Source: Streptomyces ardesiacus (GTDB taxonomy: Bacteria > Actinomycetota > Actinomycetes > Streptomycetales > Streptomycetaceae). Taken from it: 64,000 nucleotides of DNA. Each line of letters begins with the position of its first letter. Positions within the stretch are counted from its first letter, which is position 1. The notes under the pieces are model-generated. The model was not told the DNA's origin. It saw nothing but the letters and a program-made list of their open reading frames with translations, and searched no databases. The stretch is taken from the NCBI RefSeq assembly GCF_003112575.1, contig NZ_BEWC01000008.1:372001-436000 (forward strand), written 5' to 3'. Of this stretch, positions 45,887 through 54,986 are shown in pieces. A program made the position numbers and the translations under genes.

Positions 45887-48328
45887 CTACGGCAGTTCGG
45901 GCAGGTCCTCGGGGTACAGCAGCGTCAGGTCGTCCGTGCTGGGGTCGGCGATCTGGGCGACCCGGCTCGCGTGCCGCTCCACCATCGCCTCGAAGGTCTG
46001 GCGGGCGGTGCGGCCGTTGCCGAAGGCCGGGCCCTTGGGGATCTCCGCGAAGTACTTCGTCAGCGCCTGGGGCGTGCCCGGCCCCAGGCGGTACTCGTGC
46101 TCGTCGGCCTGCTGCTCCACGATCCGCAGCAGCTCCCCGGGGCCGTAGTCCCCGAAGGTGATGGTCCGCGAGAACCGGGACGCCACACCGGGGTTGACGG
46201 ACAGGAAGCGCTCCATCTCCGCCGTGTACCCCGCGACGATCACGACGACGGACTCCCGCTGGTCCTCCATCAGCTTGACCAGCGTGTCGATGGCCTCCTT
46301 GCCGAAGTCCCGGCCCGCGTCCTCGGGCGAGAGCGCGTACGCCTCGTCGATGAACAGCACGCCCCCGTGCGCCCGCTGGAACGCCTCCTGGGTGCGGATC
46401 GCCGTCGAGCCGATGTGCTCGCCCACCAGGTCCACCCGCGACACCTCGACCAGGTGGCCCTTGTCCAGTACCCCGAGCGAGGCGAGGATCTCGCCGTACA
46501 GCCGGGCGACCGTCGTCTTGCCCGTGCCGGGGGAGCCGGTGAAGACCAGGTGCCGCTTGACCGACGCGGCCTTCAGGCCCGCCCGCTGCCGGCGCCGGCC
46601 CACCTCGATCATGTCGGTCAGCGCCCGCACCTCGCGCTTGACGCTGTCCAGGCCCACCAGGGCGTCCAGTTCGCCCAGGACGGCCTTCGAGGTCCGGGCG
46701 GGCTCCGGCGGGACGGTGCCCGCGATCAGCGGCTCCTGCTCGGTGGTGCGCTGCCCGGGGATCGAGCCCAGCAGCCCCGGGGACTGGGCCGCCGTCTGCA
46801 CCACCGGCTCGGGCGCGACGGGCTCCGCCGTCAGGCCGGTGCTCTCGTCGCCGGTGCAGTCCTCGACCAGCGGCCCGGAGCCGTACGCCGCGTCGGGGCC
46901 GGCGTCCGCGAACTCGTACCCGCCGCGCGCGCACCGCTCCGTGCGGCACTTCTTCAGCGTCGTACGGCACCCGTCGATCACGTGGAAGCCGTAGCCCGCG
47001 CTGTTGGTGACCCGGCAGTCGAGGAAGCTGCCGCGACCGCCGGCCGACACGTACACGCCCGCCTCGGAGGGCGCGTCGACCGTGCAGCGCTCGATGGTGG
47101 GGTCGGCGCCCTTGGTGACGATCACACCCGTGCGATTGCCGTCCAGGGTGCAGTTGTTCAGGGTGCCGCCGCTGCCGTGGTCGCGGAACCACGCGCCGGT
47201 GGCGGCGTCCCGGATGCGGCAGTCGTCGAGCTGCGCCGTGGCGCCGTCGCTCACCGACACGGCGGTGTTGCGCACCTGGGAGAGGTCGCTGTCGACGACG
47301 TCCGCGCGCGAACCGCGGTCCAGGACGAACAGCGCGTCCGGCACGTCGTGCACCCGGCAGGAGTCGAGCACCGCGGTGGCGCCGTCGCTGACCCAGACCG
47401 CCGGGTAGTCGCCGGTGCTGTCGAAGATCTCGCACTGGTTGGCGTCCACGCGCGTGCCCGGGTCCCACACCGACAGGCCGTTGCGCCCGAACTGCCGCAC
47501 GCTGGTGCGGGTCAGGGTGAGGACCGAGCGGGACCTGAGGTCGACCGCGTTCTCCGGGATGTCGTGGATGCGGCAGTCGGCGAGGGTGAGCACCGCGTCC
47601 GTGTCCAGCGTGACGCCGTCGCCGGTGGTGCGGTGCACGTCGCAGTCGGTGAGGTGGGCCGTGGCCCGGCCGGTCACCTGCACGCCGCTGCCCCGGACCT
47701 CGTAGACCTCGCAGCCGACGGCCTCCAGGGCGGAACCCTCGCCCGTCGCCGTCAGCCCGGAACCCGCCGCGTGGTGCACCCGGCAGCGCTCCAGCCGGGG
47801 GTGGGCGCCGGAGCGCACCGCGACCCCGGCCTGGCCGGCCGCGACGACCTCGCACTCCTCGAACACGCCGCCCCCACCGTCCAGGACGGCGATGCCGACC
47901 CCGGCCGGATTGTCGACGGTGCAGCGCCGCACCGTGGGACGCGCGCCGCCCCGCACCTCTATCCCGGAGGCGGAACGCGCGACGACGCGCAGCCCCAGCA
48001 ACTCCGGCGTGCCGTCCTCGACCAGCACCGCGGGAGCCGCCGCGTCCTGGCCCTCGACGTGCAGGTCCTGGATCACCGCCGAGGCCCGCACGGTCAACGG
48101 GACACCGTCGGTGGGCGCGATGCGCACCGACCCCTGGGCGCCCTCGGGCCCACGGAGGGTCACCGCCCGCTGGACGACGAGGTTCTCCCGGTAGGTCCCG
48201 GGAGCGACGGTGAGGACGTCACCGTCGGCCGCGGCCTCCAGAGCGGCGGCGAGCGATGCGTACTCACCCGTGCGGCGCCGCCACCGCGAGGTGCCGGTGT
48301 GCGTCACCTGGACCGTGCCCTGTGCCAT
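45887..48328 (-). CDS. Right-handed beta-helix fused to CbxX/EccA-type AAA+ ATPase
   Basis: 813 residues from the ATG at 48328. Residues about 20-500 are repeated beta-helix coils of ~23 residues (pattern ...ATAVLDSCRVHD...), like NosD or pectate-lyase folds. After a Pro/Glu linker comes an AAA+ module: Walker A GSPGTGKTT (about 598-606), Walker B VLFIDEAYAL (about 655) and the CbxX/CfqX signature, as in SpoVK and ESX EccA. No signal peptide. The beta-helix probably binds a partner on which the ATPase works. No ESX genes are adjacent. Confidence 0.85.
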   Translation of the reverse strand: MAQGTVQVTHTGTSRWRRRTGEYASLAAALEAAADGDVLTVAPGTYRENLVVQRAVTLRGPEGAQGSVRIAPTDGVPLTVRASAVIQDLHVEGQDAAAPAVLVEDGTPELLGLRVVARSASGIEVRGGARPTVRRCTVDNPAGVGIAVLDGGGGVFEECEVVAAGQAGVAVRSGAHPRLERCRVHHAAGSGLTATGEGSALEAVGCEVYEVRGSGVQVTGRATAHLTDCDVHRTTGDGVTLDTDAVLTLADCRIHDIPENAVDLRSRSVLTLTRTSVRQFGRNGLSVWDPGTRVDANQCEIFDSTGDYPAVWVSDGATAVLDSCRVHDVPDALFVLDRGSRADVVDSDLSQVRNTAVSVSDGATAQLDDCRIRDAATGAWFRDHGSGGTLNNCTLDGNRTGVIVTKGADPTIERCTVDAPSEAGVYVSAGGRGSFLDCRVTNSAGYGFHVIDGCRTTLKKCRTERCARGGYEFADAGPDAAYGSGPLVEDCTGDESTGLTAEPVAPEPVVQTAAQSPGLLGSIPGQRTTEQEPLIAGTVPPEPARTSKAVLGELDALVGLDSVKREVRALTDMIEVGRRRQRAGLKAASVKRHLVFTGSPGTGKTTVARLYGEILASLGVLDKGHLVEVSRVDLVGEHIGSTAIRTQEAFQRAHGGVLFIDEAYALSPEDAGRDFGKEAIDTLVKLMEDQRESVVVIVAGYTAEMERFLSVNPGVASRFSRTITFGDYGPGELLRIVEQQADEHEYRLGPGTPQALTKYFAEIPKGPAFGNGRTARQTFEAMVERHASRVAQIADPSTDDLTLLYPEDLPELP

Positions 48329-48436
48329 GGCGTTGCTGTGCCCCCACCTCGTCGTACGCGGGTCGTCGCCGATTCGGTTCGGCCGGTCCACCGTAGCGTG
48401 CGCGCAGGTGGTCAGTTGACCGGAGGCGGAAGCCGG

Positions 48437-49042
48437 TCAACTGCCCGCGCCGGTCCTGCCCCAGTCCGGCCCCGCCCGCTCCCACTCCTGCTCCAGGCGC
48501 GCGTACCGGCGGCGGACCAGGCGCCAGACCACGATCCGCCGGGCGGCCTCCACGAGGGCCGCGACCGCCAGCGCCGCACCGAACCCGGCGAGGACGGCGT
48601 GGGTGGTCGCGGTCGCCGGGTCCAGCGGGCGGGCCACCTCACGGCCCCGCGCGTCCGTCCACAGCGCGAACCGGTCGCCGGCGGACGGCTGGTCGAGGCC
48701 CACCAGGACCGGCGCCTCGTGCCGCGAGCCGTCCGGCCCCGTCCAGCCGGCCAGGACACGGCTGCGCAGGTCCTCCCCGGAGGCGCCCTCCGGATCGACG
48801 CTCAGGGGCGAACGCTCCAGGGGACGGACCACGGTGGCCGTCACCCGGTGCCGCGCCTCGTGCTGCTCGCGCACCGACCGCTGCAGCGCGTGGTGCGCAC
48901 CACCGCCCGCGAGCGCGCCGGTCAGGGGGGCCACGGACAGCATGAGCAGCAGCGCCGTCAGCGCCACCCAGGCCTCGGCCAGATCGCTTGTGCGGCACAG
49001 GGGATTGCCTCGCCAGCGCCAAAGACCCCTGATCGCTCGCAC
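48437..49042 (-). CDS. Rv1733c-like two-span membrane protein
   Basis: 201 residues from a GTG at 49042. A basic N-terminus with WRWRGNPLCRTSDLAEAW leads to a first helix (about 24-46), an extracytoplasmic domain of ~100 residues containing ARVLAGWTGPDGSRHEAPV-like sequence, and a second helix (about 150-172). This is the actinobacterial Rv1733c family. Function unknown; in mycobacteria the protein is hypoxia-induced. Confidence 0.8.
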   Translation of the reverse strand: MRAIRGLWRWRGNPLCRTSDLAEAWVALTALLLMLSVAPLTGALAGGGAHHALQRSVREQHEARHRVTATVVRPLERSPLSVDPEGASGEDLRSRVLAGWTGPDGSRHEAPVLVGLDQPSAGDRFALWTDARGREVARPLDPATATTHAVLAGFGAALAVAALVEAARRIVVWRLVRRRYARLEQEWERAGPDWGRTGAGS

Positions 49043-49276
49043 GCCCGTGCCCCCTTCCCGCTCCGCTCCGCCGCTCCCCCCGCCGAGCCGTTCACGCGGA
49101 ACCCGGGCCGGCCGGGCCGCGGGAACGTGCCGTCCCCGCCCGTCGGTTGCTGCCGGCCGAGTTCTCATGAAGCTCTCATGCAACCCAACGCGCGGACCCC
49201 GCGACGGGTTCCCGTCGCCGGGCCGCTCGTCCGGGACGGGCCCCGGTACCGCCCGTTCGGCGCGAACGGGTGCGCG

Positions 49277-50104
49277 TCACTCGATGATCCGCACGGGATC
49301 GCCGACCCTGACGGTGCCGCCGCCGAGGGGGACCAGGTTCTGCCCGAAGAGCAGTTTTCCGGCGACGCGCCGGTGCCGGGCGAGGCTGCGCAGGGGCTCG
49401 GCGCCGCGGTCGGCGGTGCTCTGGTCGGTGGTGGTCACCACGCACCGCCCGCTCGGTCTGGCCACCCGCAGGACGACCTCGCCGACGGCGACGCGCGACC
49501 AGCCGTCCTCCTCCCAGGCTCCGGTGCCGGAGACGACCAGGTTCGGCCGGAAACGGTTCATGGGCAGCGGGCCCTCGTCCGCGTGATCGCCCCGCGCGAT
49601 CAGTGAGTTGAGGGCGTCGAGCGAGGCAGTGGTGGTCAGCAGCAGCGGGTAGCCGTCCGCGAAGGAGACCGTCTCGCCCGGCAGCGCGTACCGCGGGTCC
49701 ACGGGCCGGCGGATGGCCGGGTCGTCCAGGTGCACCAGCCGGACGCCCGTCCCGAGCAGCGCACTGCACCAGGCGTGCGCGGCCTCCTCCTCGGCGGGCA
49801 GCACCTCGACCTTGTCCTGGAAGAGCCGCACCGTCACGGTGGCTCCCGGGCGCGGGACCGCAACGGCGAGCGGTGCGAGGCCGGGTGCGGACAGACGTAC
49901 GCCGCCGCCGGGCAGAAGCTCGGCGGCGGCCAGGGCGAGGCGCGGCTGCTCGCGTTGCGTGACGACCTTTCCCCCGTCGTCGACCAGCATCCAGCGTCGG
50001 TCTCCGGCCGGCCCCCAGGGCTCCACGACGGCCTCCTGGAGCGACAGGCCCCGGAACGCCTTGACCGGATGGACGTGGATCGACCGCAGCCGCGCATCCC
50101 TCAT
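49277..50104 (-). CDS. MOSC-domain protein (YcbX-like)
   Basis: 275 residues. The N-terminal beta-barrel domain (IHVHPVKAFRGLSLQEA) and the MOSC domain (RFRPNLVVSG ... RCVVTTTDQSTADRG) are both present. The conserved Cys in PSGRCVV is the usual sulfur or molybdenum-cofactor ligand. YcbX-type enzymes reduce N-hydroxylated bases with molybdenum cofactor; that function is likely but not shown. Standalone gene. Confidence 0.9.
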   Translation of the reverse strand: MRDARLRSIHVHPVKAFRGLSLQEAVVEPWGPAGDRRWMLVDDGGKVVTQREQPRLALAAAELLPGGGVRLSAPGLAPLAVAVPRPGATVTVRLFQDKVEVLPAEEEAAHAWCSALLGTGVRLVHLDDPAIRRPVDPRYALPGETVSFADGYPLLLTTTASLDALNSLIARGDHADEGPLPMNRFRPNLVVSGTGAWEEDGWSRVAVGEVVLRVARPSGRCVVTTTDQSTADRGAEPLRSLARHRRVAGKLLFGQNLVPLGGGTVRVGDPVRIIE

Positions 50105-50146
50105 GAGGTCATCGTGCCAGGCGGCACGGACAACCCTGAGGACGGC

Positions 50147-50590
50147 TCAGTAGCCGCGGTACTGCTGCTGGTTGTACGGGTCCTGGTACGGCGCGGGGGC
50201 CGGCCGGGGAGCCGCGGGGCGCATCGCCTCGTACCCCGCGGGACCGGGCGCGGCCGGGCGGGGCGGCTGAGGCTGCTGCGGACCGGGGTACCCGCGCGGC
50301 GCGGTCGCCTGGTGCGGGATGTAGGCGGCCGGAGCCTGCTGCAGCGGGGCGGGCTGCGGGGCCTGCTGCGGGTAGCCGTAGGAGGGCTGCGAGGGACCCG
50401 CCGGGAGGGCGGGCAGGGCGGACGGCAGCGCGGGCAGATGACTGCTGCTCGGCACGTCGTACGCGGCGGGGACCCGGATCGGGGCGATCTGCGGTGTGCC
50501 CCGTTCGGCCACGAGCGAGTCGTAGATCGGGGTGTCCGGGAAGGAGGCGGAGTAGTAGCCGCCGCCATAAGTGGAGCGGGGGGAGGTCAT
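50147..50590 (-). CDS. Proline-rich protein (DUF6643-like)
   Basis: 147 residues from MTSPRSTYGGGYYSASFPD; an ATG two codons upstream (50596) is possible. A conserved N-terminal motif (DTPIYDSLVAERGTPQIAPIRVPAAYD) precedes ~100 residues of Pro/Ala/Gln/Tyr-rich low complexity ending NQQQYRGY. No membrane span. Found in streptomycetes; function unknown. Divergent from the TerD-like gene. Confidence 0.8.
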   Translation of the reverse strand: MTSPRSTYGGGYYSASFPDTPIYDSLVAERGTPQIAPIRVPAAYDVPSSSHLPALPSALPALPAGPSQPSYGYPQQAPQPAPLQQAPAAYIPHQATAPRGYPGPQQPQPPRPAAPGPAGYEAMRPAAPRPAPAPYQDPYNQQQYRGY

Positions 50591-50879
50591 GGCCATAAGT
50601 TAAGCCCACGATCTGCTGGTTGGGGAGACCGATAAGAGGGTTGTTTTCCGTGTCCGCAGTGACCTGACATCCCCAATCCGAGCGAACTCGGCGAAATGGG
50701 GCACCGCGCCGCATGTTTTTGCGGTAAAGGCGGAGTTCCGGGAGGGTTACCGGCGGGTCGGCCGCCTTTCCGCCGGGCGCCCTCTGCAAGGGCGCGCGGC
50801 GCGGAGAATAGGTTGTGCGTCGGAACCCGACGACGTGCCGGGACACGGCCCGGCGCCGTGACACGTGATGGGGGCGGAC

Positions 50880-52190
50880 ATGTCCATGTCGAAAGGCTCG
50901 AACACCCAGGTGCCGACGACGGCGCTGCGGGTCGAACTGGGCTGGCGATCCGGCCCCGGCGTGCCCGACGCGGACGCCTCCGCGCTCCTCCTGGTGAGCG
51001 GAAAGGTCCGCTCCGACGGGGACTTCGTCTTCTACAACCAGCCCGCCCACTCCTCCGGCGCGGTCCGGCACGAGGGAAAGCGGGACGTCGGCGGACGGGT
51101 GACCGACACCCTGCTCGTCGACCTCGGGCGCGTGGAGCCCGCGATCGAGACCGTGATCCTCGCCGCCTCCTCGGACGGCGGATCGTTCGGACAGGTCCCG
51201 GACCTGTACATCGAGGTGCGCGACGCCGCCCGGGACACCGTCGTCGCCCGCTTCGACAACCCGGGCGCGACCGTCGAAACCGCCTTCGTGCTCGGCGAGT
51301 TCTACCGCCGGCAGGGCGCCTGGAAGTTCCGTGCCGTCGGCCAGGGGTACGGCAGCGGACTGGAGGGCCTCGCCACCGACTACGGCATCTCGGTGGACGA
51401 GCCGCAGCACACACCCCCGCCCGCGCCCCCGGCGCCGGTGTCCCCGCCGGCACCGCCCGTACGGCCCGCACCGGCGGCCACGACGCCCCCGCCGGCACCT
51501 CCCGCGCCCCCCGCCGCGCCCCCGTCGGCCACCCCGCCCGCCGCGGCCCCGGTCCGCCTGACCAAGGTGACGCTCACCAAGGCGGCGCCCTCCGTCTCGC
51601 TGACCAAACAGGGCGGCACCACGGGCGCCATGCGCGTCAACCTCAACTGGCAGGTGCGCAAGCAGTTCTCGGGCTGGGCCCGCAAGCTCGGCCGCCCGGC
51701 CGCCATGCACGACGACCTCGATCTCGACCTGTGCTGCCTGTACGAACTGAGCGACGGCAGCAAGGGTGTCGTCCAGGCCCTCGGCAACGCCTTCGGGGCG
51801 CTGCACCAGCCGCCCTTCATCCACCTCGACGGCGACGACCGCACCGGCGCCGTGGCGACCGGCGAGAACCTCACCATCAGCCTCGACCACCAGCGGTACT
51901 TCCGGCGCATCCTCGTCTTCGTGACCATCTACGAGGGCGCCCGCTCCTTCGCCGACCTGCACGCCACGGTCACCCTCCAGCCGCAGTACGGCGCACCGGT
52001 CGACTTCTCGCTCGACGAGTGCACCGTGCCCTCGACGGTGTGCGCCCTCGCACTGATCACCAACACCGGAAACGACCTCGTCGTCCAGCGCGAGGCCCGC
52101 TACCTGGTGCCCGAGCGCGGGGTGAGCCCGCAGCGGACGATCGACCACGCCTACGGCTGGGGCATGAACTGGACCCCCGGCCGGAAGTGA
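50880..52190 (+). CDS. TerD-TerA fusion protein (tellurite-resistance/stress family)
   Basis: 436 residues from the ATG at 50880; ATG 50868 is an alternative. Residues ~15-175 are a TerD domain (SSDGGSFGQVPDLYIEVRD). Next is a 65-residue Pro/Ala linker, then a TerA-like domain (~225-436: DDLDLDLCCLYELSDGSKG, FIHLDGDDRTG, with acidic calcium-binding loops). TerD proteins bind calcium and are linked to tellurite, phage and differentiation responses. No terBC or other ter genes are adjacent. Confidence 0.85.
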   Translation: MSMSKGSNTQVPTTALRVELGWRSGPGVPDADASALLLVSGKVRSDGDFVFYNQPAHSSGAVRHEGKRDVGGRVTDTLLVDLGRVEPAIETVILAASSDGGSFGQVPDLYIEVRDAARDTVVARFDNPGATVETAFVLGEFYRRQGAWKFRAVGQGYGSGLEGLATDYGISVDEPQHTPPPAPPAPVSPPAPPVRPAPAATTPPPAPPAPPAAPPSATPPAAAPVRLTKVTLTKAAPSVSLTKQGGTTGAMRVNLNWQVRKQFSGWARKLGRPAAMHDDLDLDLCCLYELSDGSKGVVQALGNAFGALHQPPFIHLDGDDRTGAVATGENLTISLDHQRYFRRILVFVTIYEGARSFADLHATVTLQPQYGAPVDFSLDECTVPSTVCALALITNTGNDLVVQREARYLVPERGVSPQRTIDHAYGWGMNWTPGRK

Positions 52191-52208
52191 CCTTGGCGGG
52201 CCGGTGCG

Positions 52209-53426
52209 TCAGCCCTCCTCGGGCACGGCGTCCGGACGGGAGTAGGTGCGGCCCTTCCAGGCCGCGCCCCGCCCCCGGTAGTGCTGCACCGCCGAGTCGA
52301 CCGTCATCAGGAGATACAGGAACGCGGTGAACGGCAGCAGCGGCGCCGCCCACCAGGGCTGCCCGTAGTAGCCGAGCATCGGCAGGTACGACCCGGCCAT
52401 CACCAGCCACGCCGCGCCGCCCAGCAGGGCCACCGTGCCCTGCCCGGCCGCCAGGCCGAAGAGCACCGCCCCCGGCGGCACCAGATACACCAGGGCCAGG
52501 CCGGCGACCGTACCGGCGAGCACCAGGGGGTTGTGCCGCAACTGCGCGTACGCGCTGCGCGAGACCATCCGCCACAGGTCGTGCAGCCGCGGATACGGAC
52601 GGACGCTGTCCACCCGTTCGGCCAGGCCCAGCCAGACCCGGCCGCCCGCGCCCTTGACCGCGCGGGCGAGGGCCACGTCGTCGATGACGGCGTGCCGGAT
52701 GGCGTCCGGGATCCGCGCCCGCTCGGCGGCCTTGGTGCGCAGCAGCACACAGCCGCCCGCCGCGGCCGCCGTGCGGGTCCCCTTCTTCCCCGCGCTCCCG
52801 GCGCGGCCACCGCCGATCCACCGGAACGGATAGAGCTGGGCGAAGAAGTAGACGAACGCCGGCACGACGAGCCGCTCCCACAGGCTCTCCACGCGCAGCC
52901 GCGCCATCTGGGAGACGACGTCGAACCCGCCGGCGCCGGCCGCCGACACCAGCGCGCGCAGACTGTCCGGCGCGTGCGCGATGTCGGCGTCCGTCAGCAG
53001 CAGGTACTCGGGCTCACGGGCGCGTGCCAGGCCGATCCCGTGCCGCACCGCCCACAGCTTGCCCGTCCAGCCCGCGGGCGGCTCCCCGGGCGAGGCCACG
53101 GTCAGCGGCAGCCCCTCGTGCCGCCGGGCCAGCTCGCACGCCAGCTCACCCGTGCCGTCCGTGCTGCCGTCGTCGATCAGGAAGACCTCGGCCCGCCCCG
53201 GATAGTCCTGGGCGAGCAGTGACGGCAGGCTCGCGGGCAGCACCGCGGCCTCGTCGCGGGCCGGAACGACGACGCACACCGCAGGCCAGACGTCCGGCTC
53301 CTCCCGGGCCGGGAGTCTGACGTCCGTGCGCCAGAAGAAGCCCCGGGCGAGCAGCAGCCACAGCCAGGCGGCGAGGGAGAGGGCTGACACGACGGTCACG
53401 ACGGAAGTCCACACATCGGCGCTCAC
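52209..53426 (-). CDS. Membrane glycosyltransferase family 2 (HpnB-like)
   Basis: 405 residues from a GTG at 53426. One N-terminal span, then a GT-A domain: VCVVVPARDEAAVLPASL, FLIDDGSTDGT, the DxD-like LLTDADIAH, and QxxRW replaced by distal LHDLWRMVSRSAYAQLRHN. Three or four C-terminal membrane helices. The layout matches hopanoid-associated HpnB, but no hopanoid genes are near, so the acceptor remains open. Confidence 0.85.
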   Translation of the reverse strand: MSADVWTSVVTVVSALSLAAWLWLLLARGFFWRTDVRLPAREEPDVWPAVCVVVPARDEAAVLPASLPSLLAQDYPGRAEVFLIDDGSTDGTGELACELARRHEGLPLTVASPGEPPAGWTGKLWAVRHGIGLARAREPEYLLLTDADIAHAPDSLRALVSAAGAGGFDVVSQMARLRVESLWERLVVPAFVYFFAQLYPFRWIGGGRAGSAGKKGTRTAAAAGGCVLLRTKAAERARIPDAIRHAVIDDVALARAVKGAGGRVWLGLAERVDSVRPYPRLHDLWRMVSRSAYAQLRHNPLVLAGTVAGLALVYLVPPGAVLFGLAAGQGTVALLGGAAWLVMAGSYLPMLGYYGQPWWAAPLLPFTAFLYLLMTVDSAVQHYRGRGAAWKGRTYSRPDAVPEEG

Positions 53427-53483
53427 GTGCGCAGTCTGCCCCACGGCACCGGCCGGTGGCGGCGCATCGTCTATGGTGGCCGG

Positions 53484-54269
53484 GTGAAGATCGCGCTCAT
53501 GGACTCCGGGATCGGTCTGCTGGCGGCCACCGCCGCGGTACGGCGGCTGCGACCGGACGCCGATCTCATCCTCTCCCTGGACCCCGACGGCATGCCCTGG
53601 GGCCCGCGCACCCCCGAGGACCTGACCGGGCGTGCCCTCGCGGTGGCCGAGGCCGCCGCCGCGCACCGTCCGGATGCCCTGATCGTCGGCTGCAACACCG
53701 CCACCGTGCACGCGCTGCCCGCGCTGCGCGCCCGGCTCGAGCCCGAGGTGCCCGTCATCGGCACCGTGCCGGCGATCAAGCCCGCCGCGGCGGGCGGCGG
53801 CCCCGTGGCGATCTGGGCGACACCGGCCACCACCGGCAGCCCCTACCAGCGGGGACTGATCGAGGAGTTCGCGGACGGGGCGACGGTCACCGAGGTGCCG
53901 TGCCCGGGACTCGCCGACGCCGTGGAGCACGCGGACGAGGCGGCGGTCGCCGCGGCCGTCGCCGCCGCCGCGGCGCTGACACCCGACGACGTGACGACCA
54001 TCGTGCTGGGCTGCACCCACTACGAACTGGTGGCCGAGCGCATCCGTGTCGCCGTCCAGCGGCCCGGCGCCCCGCGCCTCGTCCTGCACGGCTCCGCCGG
54101 GGCGGTGGCCGCCCAGGCGCTGCGCCGGATCGGCGCCCGGCCCGACCCCGGCGCCCCGGCCGCGGGCACCCTGACCGTGCTGCTCAGCGGGCGCGAGGGC
54201 ACCCTGCCCGCGCCCGCGCTGGCCTACGACGAGGGCAGGCTCCTGCGCGCGGTCACTCCCGCCCGCTGA
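53484..54269 (+). CDS. Glutamate racemase-like protein
   Basis: 261 residues from a GTG at 53484. DSGIGLLAATAAV, VGCNTATVHALPALR and VLGCTHYELVAE match the substrate and both catalytic-cysteine regions of MurI. In the first motif the usual DSGxGG has Leu in place of the second Gly. It would interconvert L- and D-glutamate; Streptomyces usually encode another MurI near cell-wall genes, so this may be a paralogue with another substrate. Ribosome site weak. Confidence 0.85.
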   Translation: MKIALMDSGIGLLAATAAVRRLRPDADLILSLDPDGMPWGPRTPEDLTGRALAVAEAAAAHRPDALIVGCNTATVHALPALRARLEPEVPVIGTVPAIKPAAAGGGPVAIWATPATTGSPYQRGLIEEFADGATVTEVPCPGLADAVEHADEAAVAAAVAAAAALTPDDVTTIVLGCTHYELVAERIRVAVQRPGAPRLVLHGSAGAVAAQALRRIGARPDPGAPAAGTLTVLLSGREGTLPAPALAYDEGRLLRAVTPAR

Positions 54270-54348
54270 CCGCCGCGCCCGCCCGGTCGGCCCAGTCACC
54301 CTGCGCGACGAGGTACCCGCGCAGCGAAACCTGAGTAACCTCATATCC

Positions 54349-54891
54349 ATGAGGCGTCGCCCGGGCGAGACCGTCCCCCAGCCGCACGTCTGGACCGGCC
54401 GTGCCACCAGCCGGATCCAGTGGTTCCTGGCGCTCATCGGCGCCGCCTGCGTGGCGCTCGGCATCGCCCTGGCCGTCGAATCGGCCTGGGAGTCCGGCGT
54501 CGCCCCGCTCGCCATGGCCGTGGTCGGCTGCATCGCGGCGGGACTGCTCGTCCTGTTCGGCACGCTCGCGTTCGTGCACGTGGCGCTGAGAGTCGACGAG
54601 GACTGCCTCGAAGTGCGCTGCGGCCACATCGGCGTGCCCCGCCGCCGCATCCCCCTCTCGCACGTCGCCGGTGCCGAGTTCGCGCCGCACGTCACCCCGC
54701 GCCACTGGGGCGGCTGGGGCTACCGGTGGCGGCCCGAGAGGGGCACCGCCGTCGTCGTACGCCGCGGGGAGGGCCTGATCCTGCGGCTGTGGGACGGCCA
54801 CACCTTCACGATCACCGTGGACGACGCGGAGGCGGCCGTCCAGGTCATCAAGGACCGGCTGCGTCCGAAGACCCCGGGCCCGGCACGCTGA
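54349..54891 (+). CDS. Two-span membrane protein with PH-like domain, unknown function
   Basis: 180 residues. Two hydrophobic helices (about 25-45 and 50-75) are followed by a beta-rich domain (VDEDCLEVRCGHIGVPRRRIPLSHV) similar in pattern to bacterial PH-like folds. Independent promoter likely. Lies 95 bp before the Lnt gene in the same direction. Confidence 0.75.
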   Translation: MRRRPGETVPQPHVWTGRATSRIQWFLALIGAACVALGIALAVESAWESGVAPLAMAVVGCIAAGLLVLFGTLAFVHVALRVDEDCLEVRCGHIGVPRRRIPLSHVAGAEFAPHVTPRHWGGWGYRWRPERGTAVVVRRGEGLILRLWDGHTFTITVDDAEAAVQVIKDRLRPKTPGPAR

Positions 54892-54986
54892 GCCCGCCGG
54901 GCGGCCCGGACGCGGCGTGCCCCCGCCCGCGCCGCCCCCGGACCGTCCCGCTCCGGGTCCGGGGCACCCGCCGTACACTCCGGTGG

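Noticed and set aside
45971..49606. 1211-codon plus-strand frame over the AAA+ and Rv1733c-like genes
   Set aside because: Antisense shadow; crosses two real genes with recognisable motifs on the minus strand.
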